Shown here piece after piece: positions 54,300 through 64,000 of a stretch of DNA of 64,000 nucleotides. A program made the position numbers and the translations under genes. Below the pieces are notes generated by a model. It was not told the origin of the DNA. It did no database searches and worked only from the letters and a program-made list of their open reading frames with translations. This stretch comes from Branchinecta lynchi (lineage: Eukaryota; Arthropoda; Branchiopoda; Anostraca; Branchinectidae): NCBI GenBank assembly GCA_023053575.1, contig JAKZAP010000019.1:1674001-1738000 (forward strand). The letters run 5' to 3'. Position 1 is the stretch's first letter. Each line of letters starts with the position of its first letter.

Positions 54300-55260
54300 G
54301 CTAATCTCTTTTTGGGATCCCAAAACGTAAGTGGAGGGATACCTATGACATCGCAAAAGTTGTCCGTCTGTCCGTCCGTCTGTGAGCACGATAACTCTCG
54401 AAGGGAATGATATATTTTGATGAAACTTGGTGTGAGGATTCGTTGGGTCGTCGGACCAGTCAAGTTCGTAGATGTGCTTTGTAGCCGTACATTTAGGGGT
54501 GGGGGAGGGGGTTCAAATTAAGGGGCAAACAAAATATTTTGAAACAGTTAATGTGATAGTCGATTATGAGGTAAGAAGACATGCTGAGCACGATAATGAA
54601 AACCATTTTTTCATCGGAAGTGTAGTTCGCCCGGAATCCGGCCAAAACCGGAAAGTTGGTTAAAAGTAAAAGTTTAATTTGAAGTTGATTAAATGTGTAA
54701 TTTATGGGTAAAACGACATGCCGAACATGATGGTGAAAATCATTTTCTCGCCGGACAACTAGTTCTCGCGGAATCCGGCCAAACCCGGAAAATTTCTTAA
54801 ACGCAAAAGTTCGATTAGATGACAGATTAAGGGGTAAGAAGAGAAGCTGAGTCGGTATATGACAATGGTTTTTCTTACCCGGACATATGATTCCGGAATC
54901 CGGTTGTAACCGGATTTTTTTTTAAGTCAAACTTTTATTCAAAGTTGAGTAGATGTTCTTTATAGGGATAAAGAGATAGGCTGGTTTTGTTTCTGTATTT
55001 TTTTATTTTTTTTGCTGGACTAGTAGTTCGCTCGGAAATCGGCAGGAAGTCTCGGTCATTATCGTCAAAATAGATATGGCTTATAGAGGTATATCTGAAC
55101 TTGGTTTTCTCTGATGATTAGCCTGTCAAAGACTGGATCTGGCGAAGACAAGACTCGATTGTCTGAATCAAATGTTAGATTTTTGGGATCCCATTGACAC
55201 CTTTTGTCTTGTTATTACTGGTGCCTCTTGCGCCATGCCGTGCCTCTTTTTCGTGGATCG
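54300..55260 (+). repeat. Family B complete-looking composite
   Basis: Starts TGGGATCCCAAAACGTAAG and ends TTTTTGGGATCCCATTGAC, so both edges carry TGGGATCCCA. Between are TTTAGGGGTGGGGGAGGGG and four tandem units of about 140-150 bp, each with CGGACAACTAGTTC-like and GGAATCCGGCC motifs. Confidence 0.7.
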
Positions 55261-55311
55261 TGATCTACTTAATGTATGTGAAGTTAACTAGGAAGCAAGA
55301 TCTATTATACT

Positions 55312-55437
55312 ATTAACAGAAAACATCCCAAGTGTTGTCCGTTACACACTGTCAGAAGTTTCATAACAGACAACAGAAGGATGCGCGGTTTAACAGACAA
55401 TGTGTAACGGACAACACTTGGGATGTTTTCTGTTAAT
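55312..55437. repeat. Perfect 37-bp inverted arms
   Basis: 55312-55348 and 55401-55437 are exact reverse complements over 37 bp with a 52-nt loop that contains the left end of family D copy B. It could extrude as a hairpin. Confidence 0.9.
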
Positions 55438-55712
55438 AATATAATAATAATACAAAGCAAGAGAAAAGGCTTTCGTCTCTAAATAACTCTAAGAAATTTT
55501 GAGTAGTCGAACTGTTGTGTTGGAAAACGTTACACGTGAAATGCTAAATTCAGCAGATGCTTTTTGGCGATTTTTCGGCTCTTCCTGCTGGCAATGCTTG
55601 TTATGCATAACATTTTCAAACACAACAGACAACATCTTAAGTGTCGTCTGTTACGCATTGTCTGTTGAAACCGCGCATCCTTCTGTTGTCTGTTATGAAA
55701 CTTCTGACAGTG
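55347..55712. mobile_element. Family D foldback MITE, copy B
   Basis: Ends CACTGTCAGAAGTTTCATAA and TTATGAAACTTCTGACAGTG are exact complements over 20 bp. Interior arms with ACAGACAAC and GTTGTCTGT motifs extend the fold. No transposase. Confidence 0.85.
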
Positions 55713-55739
55713 TGTGGTTCGCACTGTCAAGACTGGATG

Positions 55740-56110
55740 GCTTTTTCGCGGCCCCCTCGAACTCCTTCAGAGTGACCGGACGAGATCCGGATTTATAAAT
55801 TGCTAGTCTAAGAATCATGGCATTTCCCGCTCACTTGAAACCCTTCCCCCTGCAAGTCCCCTTTAACCGCATCTGGGAAACGTTCGGGGACCTCCTCCAT
55901 TTCCCCCGCCGTGTCCAGAAGCAATTAGGATAAACACTGTCACATTTCTAGCATTTGCTCTTACCAACCACTAGGTTTCACTCGAATCGAGTTAGATCTC
56001 CAGGAGAATTTCAGCTCCTCTAAAAAAATCTGGTACCCCCTCCAACTCCCTAATCGAGCTCGGACCCGATTCGGATACATACCCAATGCACAAATTTGAA
56101 GCCTGTGTAG
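55740..56110 (+). repeat. Family A fragment
   Basis: GACCGGACGAGATCCGG and CCAACCACTAGGTTTCACTC are family A phrases in decayed form. Confidence 0.45.
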
Positions 56111-56122
56111 TTGTATGATAGT

Positions 56123-56484
56123 CAGAGGTGTTACTAGCCAAAATGTTCGGGGGGGGGGGGGGGACAAGGCATTTACCGACTGGCTGGTAATTTTTACCGA
56201 CTGTTTTAGCAGAAAAATACTGTTTTCAAGAAAAAAAATACAGTTTTGAAAAAAATCGACAGATTTTCAGAAAAAAAAGACACTTTTGAAAAAAATTGAC
56301 TGTTTTGACGAAAAATAGACTGATTTTCACAAAAACCGACTGTTTCCATGAAAAAATCAACTGTTTTGACGAAAAATGGCGGCGCTTCGCGCCGACTCAG
56401 TTATTTTTTTTAACGGCTGACCGACAACATTGGGGAGGTGAGCGTCCCCCCCCCTGCCCCCTCCCCCCATTCGTGACGCCTCTG
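56123..56484. mobile_element. hAT-type MITE, second copy (TSD ATGATAGT)
   Basis: Ends CAGAGGTGTTACTAGCC and CGTGACGCCTCTG, with perfect 8-bp duplications ATGATAGT at 56115-56122 and 56485-56492. Same family as 13914-14198, with a longer run of GACTGTTTTGACGAAAA-like repeats. Confidence 0.92.
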
Positions 56485-56639
56485 ATGATAGTTGCACTTA
56501 TTGATATGTAATAGTACAGAATACTATCATTTAATGTGACTCAGACTGGGCCAATCATATGCAGTGACAGTATTCAGTAGCATCCTGGCTTGGTATAATC
56601 GCATCCAGTATTAAAAACAAACAACTCTATATAACTCAG

Positions 56640-57185
56640 TCTTGAAATTTTTCCATCGGGTATATGTGCTTGTGATATTTGCTTCTACCATCCATCAAGT
56701 TTCACTTGAATCTGAAAACTTCCAAAAATTTCTGGGATCCCCCCAAGAGGTCGTGTAGGGTCCAGACTTTAAACGACAGATCTAGGGCCAATGACTTTTG
56801 TACGTTCAAGTTTCATCACTATCCCCATCTGTCTGGTCCCTGCGCAAGTCACAGTTCCTCCAGCATTACCCCATTCGTGTTCAGATGTAGTCCAGACACG
56901 TGTTTAGATGCAAGTCGGACACGTAAATTTCTCATTTAAGGCATGGTCACCTACCCTCTATCAAGTTTGACTCAGATCAGACAACTTCTGGAAAATGTCA
57001 AGTATCCCCCCCCCCTCAAACTTCTAACGCGGAGTCTGGACATCAAAATAATATATCCAGGAGACATGTCCTTTATACCATCCAAGTTTCATCACAATTC
57101 TTCGATCGGTTTGGTCCCGGATTCCCCCCCCCCCCCCCACTGCTCCCACACGGCTGATCAGATCCGGGAAAAGATAGTTTAGCTA
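56640..57185 (+). repeat. Family A fragment
   Basis: CATCAAGTTTCACTTGAATC, TATCAAGTTTGACTCAGATC and CCAAGTTTCATCACAATTC phrases separated by C-runs. Not coding. Confidence 0.55.
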
Positions 57186-57799
57186 CACTCTTCAGTGACC
57201 ATTCTATTCTTTTTCTATCTGGTGTTTATACTGTTTCAAAGAAAAAGGATATTAAAGCTATGTGACCCTCTTACTTTCGATTTTGTAAAGTTCTTCTTCT
57301 TCTCCCTCCTTCGCAAAAAAAATCTAAAATTGTTAGTAAGTACTCGCTACCGAGTATCACCAGGGACCCATAAATTTCCTGTAATGACTCGCCATTCAGG
57401 GGTTTGTCAATAAGAGATTTCTGATGCGCTATTGACCGAGCGTCAGATAGTTCGAGAAATACCCACGGGGATTAAATACCCGACTATCCAGATGGACGCA
57501 AAATTTCGCAGCTGTTGTGCTGAACTAGGAATACTTCTCTGTAATGGAATCCTGGATCTTTTGTCCTAGCTTAGGTAACTGTTGGCATGCTGAATAGTCC
57601 TGACTTGTGCCAACAAATTTTGTCTACTGAGCAAGAACGCCGATTCGTCCCAAGCTCAATTTTTTGAAACTAGGTGAGGCTCGGGTAACATAACAACATA
57701 GAAGCATAGGAAATGACAAGCCCCCTGTATGGCGAGTCATTACAGGATATTCATGGATCCCTGATATCACGGAGAAATTGTTTGTTCTCCACAGTAAAC
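57186..57799. repeat. Two family L copies in inverted orientation
   Basis: 57355-57410 (plus) and 57655-57775 (minus) both carry the CAGGGACCCATAAATTTCC and ATGACTCGCCATTCAGGG phrases seen at 47260. The remainder is unassigned. Confidence 0.5.
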
Positions 57800-57985
57800 T
57801 GTCCAAAACGGCGTACGCGCGTCTGTCGCCCTCTCACGGACTTATTCGTCTGTTTGACTCTTGAGTAAATTTTGTTGGTATGTGTTGTGTTTTCCCTAAT
57901 TATGTCTTATTATTTTTCTTTTGTAGTCCGCTGTTGTTCGTCTTCTACGATTTGTAGGTTGAAAATAATTATTATTATTGGGTCG
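57800..57985 (+). mobile_element. LINE 3' terminus with (ATT)n tail
   Basis: A T-rich 3'UTR ending GGTTGAAAATAATTATTATT and ATTGGG. A typical non-LTR tail with no ORF left. Confidence 0.4.
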
Positions 57986-58154
57986 GGCCCTTTTTACGCA
58001 CGCCAAAGTTTGCGTGGAAGTGCACGAACCAGCAAAAGTAAGAGGGACAGACCGACAGACATAAATTAATTCGATCGCTTTATGGCACTAAGCCACAAGC
58101 TGACCGGCAGACCGACGAACATAAATTACGATCGCTGTATGGCACTTGAGCCAC
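57986..58154 (+). repeat. Family A right end, duplicated
   Basis: The terminal segment (ACCGACAGACATAAATTAAT, CGATCGCTTTATGGCACT) occurs twice in tandem, at about 58045-58090 and 58105-58150. Confidence 0.55.
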
Positions 58155-58278
58155 AACTGTAAAAAGTTTCTCAAGTAAGGATTAAAGTTCACTGCAGTAT
58201 TTGCTACTACGAATTAGAGATAAGATTATCTTTTTAGAGACAAGATTAATCCCAGTAGCAAATACTGCAAGATTTTTT
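58155..58278. mobile_element. MITE with ACTGTAAAAAGTTTC end, copy 2
   Basis: Same order as 22128-22294 in reverse: CTGTAAAAAGTTTCTC, GCAGTATTTGCTACT, AGATAAGATTA, AGTAGCAAATACTGC, AGATTTTT. It sits exactly between two oppositely oriented family A ends. Confidence 0.65.
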
Positions 58279-59530
58279 ATGGCACTTACCCTTCGGCCAA
58301 GTGCCATATAGCGATCGCAATTTCTGTCCGTCCGTCAGTCTGTCGGTCGATCTGTCCAGGTTTGGCTAAGCTAGGACGATGAAACTTGGCAGGTATATCA
58401 GGGACCCCAAATGAATAAGTTATAAATAGTCAGTTCCCGGATCCGAGCATCGTAGGGGGAGTGGGAATCCGGAATCTTGAGGTATTTATAACTTTTGAAC
58501 GGGTGATCGGATCTTAACGAAACTTGATTTTGGAAAGACGACCCATGTCAAATTTGGACCGGAGCCGGTAAATTTGGGGGGAGCTAGAGGGGGGAGCCGG
58601 AAATCTTGGGAAACACTTCCACATAAGCTAGGACGATGAAACTTGGCAGGTATATCATAGACTCTAAAAGATTAAGTTGGAAACAGTCAATCCCCGTTCC
58701 GAGCATCGTGGGGGGAGTGGAGGGAGGGGGAATCCGGAATCTAGAGGTATTTATAACTTTTGAACGGGTGATCGGACCTTAATGAAACTTGATATTTGGA
58801 AAGACCGCGTGTCTCAGACGACCAGCTTAAAATCAGGACCGGGTCCGACGACTTTGGGAGCTAGAGGGGGGAGCCGGAAATCTTGGGAAACACTTCCACA
58901 TAAGCTAGGACGATGAAACTTGGCAGGTATATCATAGACTCTAAAAGATTAAGTTGGAAACAGTCAATCCCCGTTCCGAGCATCGTGGGGGGAGTGGAGG
59001 GAGGGGGAATCCGGAATCTTGAGGTATTTATAACTTTTGAACGGGTGATCGGATCTTAACGAAACTTGATTTTGGAAAGACGACCCATGTCAAATTTGGA
59101 CCGGAGCCGGTAAATTTGGGGGGAGCTGGAGGGGGAGACCAGAAATCTTGGGAAACACTTCCATATAAGCTAGGACGATAAAACATGGCAGGTATATCAG
59201 AGACTCTAAAATATTAAGTTGGAAACACTCAATTTCCCATTCCGATCATCGTGGGGGGAGTGGAGGGAGGGGGAATCCGGAATCTAGATTGAATGGGTGA
59301 TCGGATCTTCATGAAACTTGATATTTGGAAAGACCACTTGTCTCCGACGACCCGCGTCAAATCCTGACTGGATCCGACGGCTTTGGTGGAGCTGGAGGGG
59401 GGGAACCGGAAATCTTGGGAAACGCTTAAGAGTGGAGGGATGGGGATGAAACTTGGTGGGAATAACAAGCATGAGTCCTAAATACATAGTTTGACATAAC
59501 CGGACCAGATTCGGGCACTGTGGGGGAGTT
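58279..59530 (-). repeat. Family A repeat block (minus orientation)
   Basis: Starts with the TATGGCACTTACCCTTCGGC palindrome; then segments of about 260-290 bp beginning ACATAAGCTAGGACGATGAA repeat at about 58620, 58900 and 59165, nearly identical over long stretches, a recent local tandem expansion. Confidence 0.75.
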
Positions 59531-59559
59531 TGGGGGGGGGGAATTCTGGATCTCTTATG

Positions 59560-59860
59560 TATAAAAAGAACCCGATGTGCCGACGAGACCACCGAGGCAC
59601 GACAAGAGCAAGCAGAACTCGATTTCTTCAGTGTTTTGCCCGACAAATGTTTGCAGGGTTTCATTTCTAGAGTATAAGAAGAACCCGATGTGCCGACGAG
59701 TCGACCGACCCTGACAAAAGCATACAAAATTTTATTTAATCTGTGTTTTCCGGCGCTTCGCGCTGACAAATAGGTGAACTTTCGCCAGGCTTCGCCCGAC
59801 GAAGGTACTTTCTCAAGACCTTTGGGGGGGGAGTCCCCCCCCCTCATAGTGACGCCCCTG
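59560..59860. mobile_element. Relic of a hAT-type MITE with internal tandem copy
   Basis: The right end GTGACGCCCCTG and CGGCGCTTCGCG match the 13914 and 56123 elements. A roughly 110 bp unit with AGAACCCGATGTGCCGACGA is present twice (from 59568 and 59678). The left terminus and duplication are not found. Confidence 0.5.
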
Positions 59861-60062
59861 GCTATTGGTACAGGAATAGTTGAATGTTGGATATGTTGAA
59901 AAATAGACTGAACTGAACTTAAATAATTAATTAAGTTAGCCAAAAAGCCAGACTGACTAAGAAATCAATGACCAAGTGTATACTGTCCTTTGCCACAGAA
60001 GTTTTTTTTGTATAACAATCACTCTTTTAGCGTCAGCAGTTTACCAGCACTTTTCTAATTAG

Positions 60063-60169
60063 ATTGCGGCTTTGAAATCAATGGTCTGAACACAAGGTCT
60101 GGGCTGATTACCTCACCTGACTACCCGAGCGATTACCCAGATAATCAGTACTGCGTCTGGAGAATAAAG
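60063..60169 (+). CDS. Exon 3 of secreted CUB-domain gene (start of CUB domain)
   Basis: After acceptor TTTTCTAATTAG two bases complete a codon (with exon 2's final A giving Asn), then 35 codons read CGFEINGLNTR, SGLITSPDYPSDYPDNQYC and VWRIK before the donor AAG|GTATGA. This is the canonical first third of a CUB domain: Cys1, G-x-I-x-SP-x-YP-x-x-YP-x-N, Cys2 and W. CUB domains are about 110-residue extracellular beta sandwiches with two disulfides, used in protein or calcium-dependent binding. The exon ends in phase 0. The rest of the domain is not found before 64000, so it must lie beyond the window. Confidence 0.85.
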
Positions 60170-60224
60170 GTATGAAAAAAAGCTTTTTGAACTTGTTGTA
60201 CAAACGTTCACACACATTTCGATA

Positions 60225-60600
60225 AGATTTCATTCATTCATTTATTTGTACTACATAGACAACATAACAAAAAATACAATGCGATAAACAAGACCCCCTG
60301 AAGCTATCTTGTTGGGGATTCGCCTTCGAAGTTCGCACCACTATAGGGAAACCAGCATGCGATGCGAACATATTTCGGAGCGAAGGGAGAAATTCGCATC
60401 CGACTGCGAAAATCGGACAATGTGTGCATTTACCTTTAGTATTCTGGATTTCTTGCAGTTTCTTCATCTCTTTGGCTATTGTTGAAAACGATCGGTATTG
60501 ATGATGCCGGTATAACGCACCTCATACTTATCAATCAATCAATTATCAATCAATTTGCTTTATTTCAGCCTAACGCCATAAATAACAAAAGAAAAAAAAC
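60225..60600 (-). mobile_element. Two minus LINE 3' ends flanking a family M repeat
   Basis: TCATTCATTCATTTATTTGT (60228) and ATCAATCAATTTGCTTTATT (60545) are, in reverse, 3'UTR ends with ATGA and ATTG tails. Between, TTCGCATCCGACTGCGAAAA marks a family M copy. All lie in the intron after exon 3. Confidence 0.45.
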
Positions 60601-60904
60601 AAACACTAGAGAACATAAGAATTGTCGTTTAGCGACCGCCAAATCGGTAAATAAGAAAAAAATAGGCTTTAGGGCAAGCGCGATAAGCTCATTATCACAC
60701 AGTTTAAGTCGTGACAACAGAGACACTAGTGATATCCGGCAAATTTCAGTAAAGGTGTAAAAGTGATTCGACACTTGCGCATAGATAACACTGCAAATAC
60801 GCGAGGGCTTAGGCCACCAGTACACCGAGCGGCGCATGATTACCTACACTCAACCACGAAGATGGCTTCTTCCGAGCTGTCCGAAGCACTGGGAAGGCGC
60901 TGCA

Positions 60905-61135
60905 TCTAATCGATGTCTAACTGTCTTTGGAAAAGCATATACAGGAGACTTAGGTCGAATGGACATGCAGTCGATGAGGTATGACGACCGATCGATTCAC
61001 AATCTTACTAAACAATACTACGACGGAAAATTAGACGACTGTGCAATCAGACTTTGCAGATACCTTCAAGAACAGAGTGAACCAAGAACCGCGGATCGTG
61101 GTCGGAACCGCAGAGGGGCACATAGAATAGAATAG
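60905..61135 (+). CDS. Unassigned coding-like segment
   Basis: The frame reads NRCLTVFGKAYTGDLGRMDM, QSMRYDDRSIHNLTKQYYDG, KLDDCAIRLCRYLQEQSEPR, then a basic tail. Helical, balanced composition and no second copy. It ends at the simple-repeat tail of a LINE inserted from the other strand. It is not a CUB continuation. It could be an exon or a retrogene fragment; unrecognised. Confidence 0.3.
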   Translation, partial: SNRCLTVFGKAYTGDLGRMDMQSMRYDDRSIHNLTKQYYDGKLDDCAIRLCRYLQEQSEPRTADRGRNRRGAHRIE

Positions 61136-61495
61136 AATGGAATATAGAATAGTGTTTATTTAGCCTTGAATGGGCCATACACAGATTTTTATATACACGA
61201 CATACAAATATATTAATGCTTTGAAAACATAACGACCATACTACACATCAATAAAGTATCTGATATTTAAATTCCCCCTCACATATTCTACCACCATTTT
61301 AATAACGTTGTCTTTGGTCCATATGAATATACCAGGGAAGAGAAACCCTCCCCCAAACTGATCCGGTAGGGGAGACTCCTGGCACTGCCCTAGGAGGTGG
61401 GCAACAGTGTCCTCTCCAATAAGACAAATCGCACATCTGTAACCATCACCCATCCCAATTTTTCCTCCTCTCAAACACCTTTTTCCTAAAACCAA
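61136..61495 (-). pseudogene. LINE ORF2 C-terminus with zinc knuckle and (ATTCT)n tail
   Basis: The minus frame reads KIGMGDGYRCAICLIGEDTV, AHLLGQC, the C-x2-C-x7-H-x4-C zinc-binding motif at the end of many LINE reverse transcriptases, then DNVIKMVVEYVRGNLNIRYF and stop. A short 3'UTR with AATAAA ends in repeated ATTCT. Only this end survives. Confidence 0.75.
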
Positions 61496-62254
61496 GTGGT
61501 GATGAGTTTGTTCGGAGCTGGAACCAAAGTTGGTAGGCCTAACTTAAAATATGAAGAAAAATGTTTCTTGTCCCGCTACAAGTAATATCAAAGCATCACA
61601 ACCAGGTAAAATTTATCGCAGGTAACAAACAGCAGAATTAATTCAATGAAACTTCAAGAGTATTTGGCCTTGCCCACTGTAGAATTCGCGAATCATCCCT
61701 CAGCGAAGTTGCGCATCTATGCAACTACTTCACTGGTTTCGAAACGCGCCAGACAAACGACAAGTGGGACATTATCCAGCTAATTGTGAGATAATACGTC
61801 TTGTTTGTTTTACGGTGGCGACATGGAGCGACTCATTACTTAACAGAGCTTGCGGAAATAACTGGCGGTCAGAAAGAACCGATCCACTCAAGGCAGTGTC
61901 GGATGTAAAAATTCGGCAAAGTCACGCAACGGAAACTAAAAGCCAAAGTCACCGACAGTGTCGTTACGACCGAACTCATTATTTCTCATTGAAAGCTGGA
62001 GGGGAGTAGACCGCCGAATCCGGAGAGGCTTCTGCGCAGCGTGCAACTCAGAGCCACGCCCGTCGGTTGAAAGGACACTGTACGGTTAGGACTCCTCCAC
62101 CCTTCTTCCAAACTGTTTGACCCCCCCCCCCCAGCTTTGAGTTTCAGTACGATATATCCGATCCGTCCTTCAACATTTATAATAATTTGTGTGTGTGCCA
62201 CGAGCGACACTTTGCAAGACCTTTTGACTCTACGGACTTCTCCATAAAGTATAA
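61496..62254. other. Nothing recognised
   Basis: No supported feature; a C-run lies at about 62120. Confidence 0.3.
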
Positions 62255-62650
62255 CTGAAAAGCCAATTTATTTTTGTGTCATTTAATTGAATACATTGAA
62301 TTATTAGAAATTAGGTTTTTTTACTTTCCAGTATCTGCTCTAGTTATGACGTTCTGAATATCTGCGTTCGTCACCACAGCGTAAATTCTACTATGACGCG
62401 GGAAATTTTAATCTCAACACAAATGCAACTTTTCAGTGGACAGTTGTGAGATTGGTGAAGATTGCTTAGTGTCTAAAAAAAATCATGAATCCTCCTAAAG
62501 CATCCAACAAAAATACAAGCGCGTAGAGGTCTCACAAATCACTCGGAAATTCTACTAATTGAAAATCGATTATCGGGAATAGCGGCACAACAAAGTTGCG
62601 CATTTTCAGAGGGTCTTCAATCCAATCCCAGCCCTTTTCGGTTAAACTTT
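62255..62650 (+). repeat. Family K dispersed repeat, copy 2
   Basis: Same phrase order as 49735-50185, diverged by many substitutions and small gaps. Confidence 0.55.
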
Positions 62651-62655
62651 AACAA

Positions 62656-62836
62656 GTCCGTCCTGGCCGTATGGTTAGAACCCCGAACTCATCATCGAAG
62701 GGTCGCTGGTTCGAGTCTCGGTGGTTGCCACCGTTTGGTCTTGGGTGGGCCTAGTGGCGAATCCATGTAAGTAAAGCCAAAGTCAGCCCAGCTTCAAATG
62801 GGTACTTAGAGGAATCTGGTGAAGGTGACAGGACTG
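62656..62836 (+). mobile_element. tRNA-derived SINE (5' part)
   Basis: A-box TGGCCGTATGG and B-box GGTTCGAGTCT lie at tRNA-like spacing, with TTGCCA closing the tRNA-like part. A tRNA-unrelated body with CAAATGGGTACTTAGAGG, AATCTGGTGAAGGTGACAGG follows, a tail style seen in many invertebrate SINEs. A family D MITE cuts it at 62837. Confidence 0.65.
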
Positions 62837-63449
62837 CACTGTCAGAAGTTTCTTAACAGATAACACGAGGATGCGCGGTTTCAACAGATAATGCGTGACA
62901 GATTACGCTTCGGATGTTATCTGTTGTGTTTGAAAACGTTATGCATGAAATGTTATGCATAACAAGCTTTGTTAGGAAGAAGTTAGAAATGTTATGCGCA
63001 ACAAGCGTTGTTACGAAGAGCCAAAAAAGTATCTACTGACTTTATTCCTTATCGTCATGATGTCGGAAAACTCAGCAGATACTTTTCGGCGGTTTTTGGT
63101 TCTTTCTGATTGTAATGCTTATTATGCATGACATTCTGAAACACAACAAATAACATTCGAAGTGTTATCTGTTACGCATTATCTGTTGAAACTGCGCATC
63201 CCCGTGTTATCTGTTATGATATATTTTATATCGTGTTATATGTTCTATGTCGTCTGTTATCTGTTATATCGCGTTATCTGTTATAAAGTGTTGTAAATGC
63301 CGAAAATATCAACCAATTCAAAGCTGGTGTCGACTACCAGCTGGCTGAAATTCAATTTAGTGTATAAAGTGTCCCGACAAATTTATAGAGGCGAGAGCCT
63401 TAGTATCGCAATTATATTATTATTATTATTTATGAAACTTCTGACAGTG
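62837..63449. mobile_element. Family D foldback MITE, copy C
   Basis: Ends CACTGTCAGAAGTTTCTTAA and TATGAAACTTCTGACAGTG. Long arms of about 200 bp with repeated AACAGATAAC pair across the element. About 63215-63430 carries an extra stretch of TTATCTGTTATA-type repeats plus unrelated sequence, which makes this copy the longest. Confidence 0.8.
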
Positions 63450-64000
63450 GGGAAATTGCGATTCTCACTGTGGGAAGAGATCGGAAATCAGGGACCGCGA
63501 GGCTGATGCTGATACCTTTATCACGCGTAATTTCGCAACCATATACGTCCTTCATAAAATCCGATGACAAATTGCCGCCAGGCGCGCTAGAGGAACAACA
63601 ACAATCACACGCGAGATGGGGGGATAAGTTATCTGACAGGTGAATAAGTGATTAGGCTTTCTCTTCATATCGAGTCGCGCATTAGCCCCGTAGAAAAGTC
63701 AGTCAGCACTCGGCACTGAAGTTGGAAGCCAGGAATGACAAACTTGATGACGCTTGACAGAAAAAAGTTGGGTAAAGTAAAAAGAAGGGAAGAGGCATTG
63801 TGAACAGTTTTAAACATGGTTAGACCTCAGAGGAACCGAATATAGCAAAACAAACTTGGATAAACGTACACGACGAAGTAACGTGTCATTGTTTTTCTTA
63901 CGATAGCGCACCTAGCGACCAAAAAATAACTAATCTGAGAGGAATTGTATGAGGGGCGTATTCTCGGAGTACCGTTTCGGCTTGGTTCTCTTATTGAGGC
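63450..64000. other. Nothing recognised
   Basis: No exon or repeat supported. The last 50 bases contain GGGCGTATTCTCGG, possibly the start of another family C MITE running off the edge. Confidence 0.25.

Noticed and set aside
59284..59943. 219-residue minus open frame
   Set aside because: Spans the family A end and the hAT relic; composite of unrelated repeats.
60836..61135. Continuation of the CUB domain
   Set aside because: The residues lack the CUB beta-strand pattern and cysteine spacing, and no acceptor in the right phase precedes them.
1..64000. CRISPR arrays, rRNA genes, bacterial operons or viral genes
   Set aside because: Direct repeats present are satellites and transposons with irregular spacing, and gene structure is intron-bearing eukaryotic. 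No viral structural or replication gene was recognised; the reverse transcriptase remnants are LINE-type.

Overview
This is eukaryotic, invertebrate-type genomic DNA. It has canonical GT-AG introns, a one-exon match to the replication helicase subunit MCM6, many degraded non-LTR retrotransposon (LINE) 3' ends, tRNA-derived SINE pieces, and several families of short inverted-repeat transposons (MITEs) with readable target-site duplications. An arthropod (crustacean or hexapod) is my best guess, from the Tyr/Lys/Pro-rich secreted structural protein and the insect-like MCM6 exon. That is inference; nothing here fixes the phylum. There are no bacterial operons, rRNA genes or CRISPR arrays.

Three host genes are supported. 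(1) At 621-764, minus strand, is one internal MCM6 exon with both splice sites. (2) At 24312-29120, minus strand, is a single large exon (4809 nt, 1602 codons plus stop) of a secreted, cysteine-free protein. Its core is a long array of a Tyr-Lys-Pro-Glu decapeptide close in style to mussel foot protein-1. (3) On the plus strand are three small exons that I joined by reading frame: a signal-peptide exon (48945-49085), a Thr/Pro-rich exon (53843-53990) and the first exon of a CUB domain (60063-60169). All splice phases agree, and the gene continues past the right edge. A few other coding-looking fragments (16883-17015, 20538-20918, 41019-41225, 48351-48720, 60905-61135) have no assigned function.

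Everything else is repeat. Family A is a GC-rich, roughly 420-435 bp higher-order tandem repeat bounded by TATGGCACTTG palindromes; it occupies large parts of 1-420, 4950-7170, 12108-13556, 17054-18370, 36850-37645, 39385-41010, 42880-45272 and 55740-59530. Family B is a roughly 145 bp tandem repeat containing a GGATTCCGG core. Family C is a MITE with 3-bp target duplications (three intact copies). Family D is a long foldback MITE, one copy split by a hAT-type element with a perfect 8-bp duplication. Family F is a roughly 680 bp inverted-repeat element carrying a small signal-peptide-like ORF. Family G is a dispersed GGATCNACTAAAA repeat. LINE 3' ends lie at about twelve places and finish in different simple repeats.

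The most unusual non-coding item is a hammerhead-ribozyme motif at 29381-29434 (minus), with an inverted partner at 31394-31447 (plus) and two decayed relatives at 21145-21210 and 54085-54140. It matches the minimal hammerheads known from Penelope-like elements. Stem I changes on both strands between copies.

Layout: 0-24 kb is repeats with the MCM6 exon; 24.3-29.1 kb is the decapeptide gene; 29.2-31.5 kb is the hammerhead-bearing inverted composite next to that gene's 5' end; 31.5-48.9 kb is repeats; 48.9 kb to the end is the CUB gene with transposon-filled introns.
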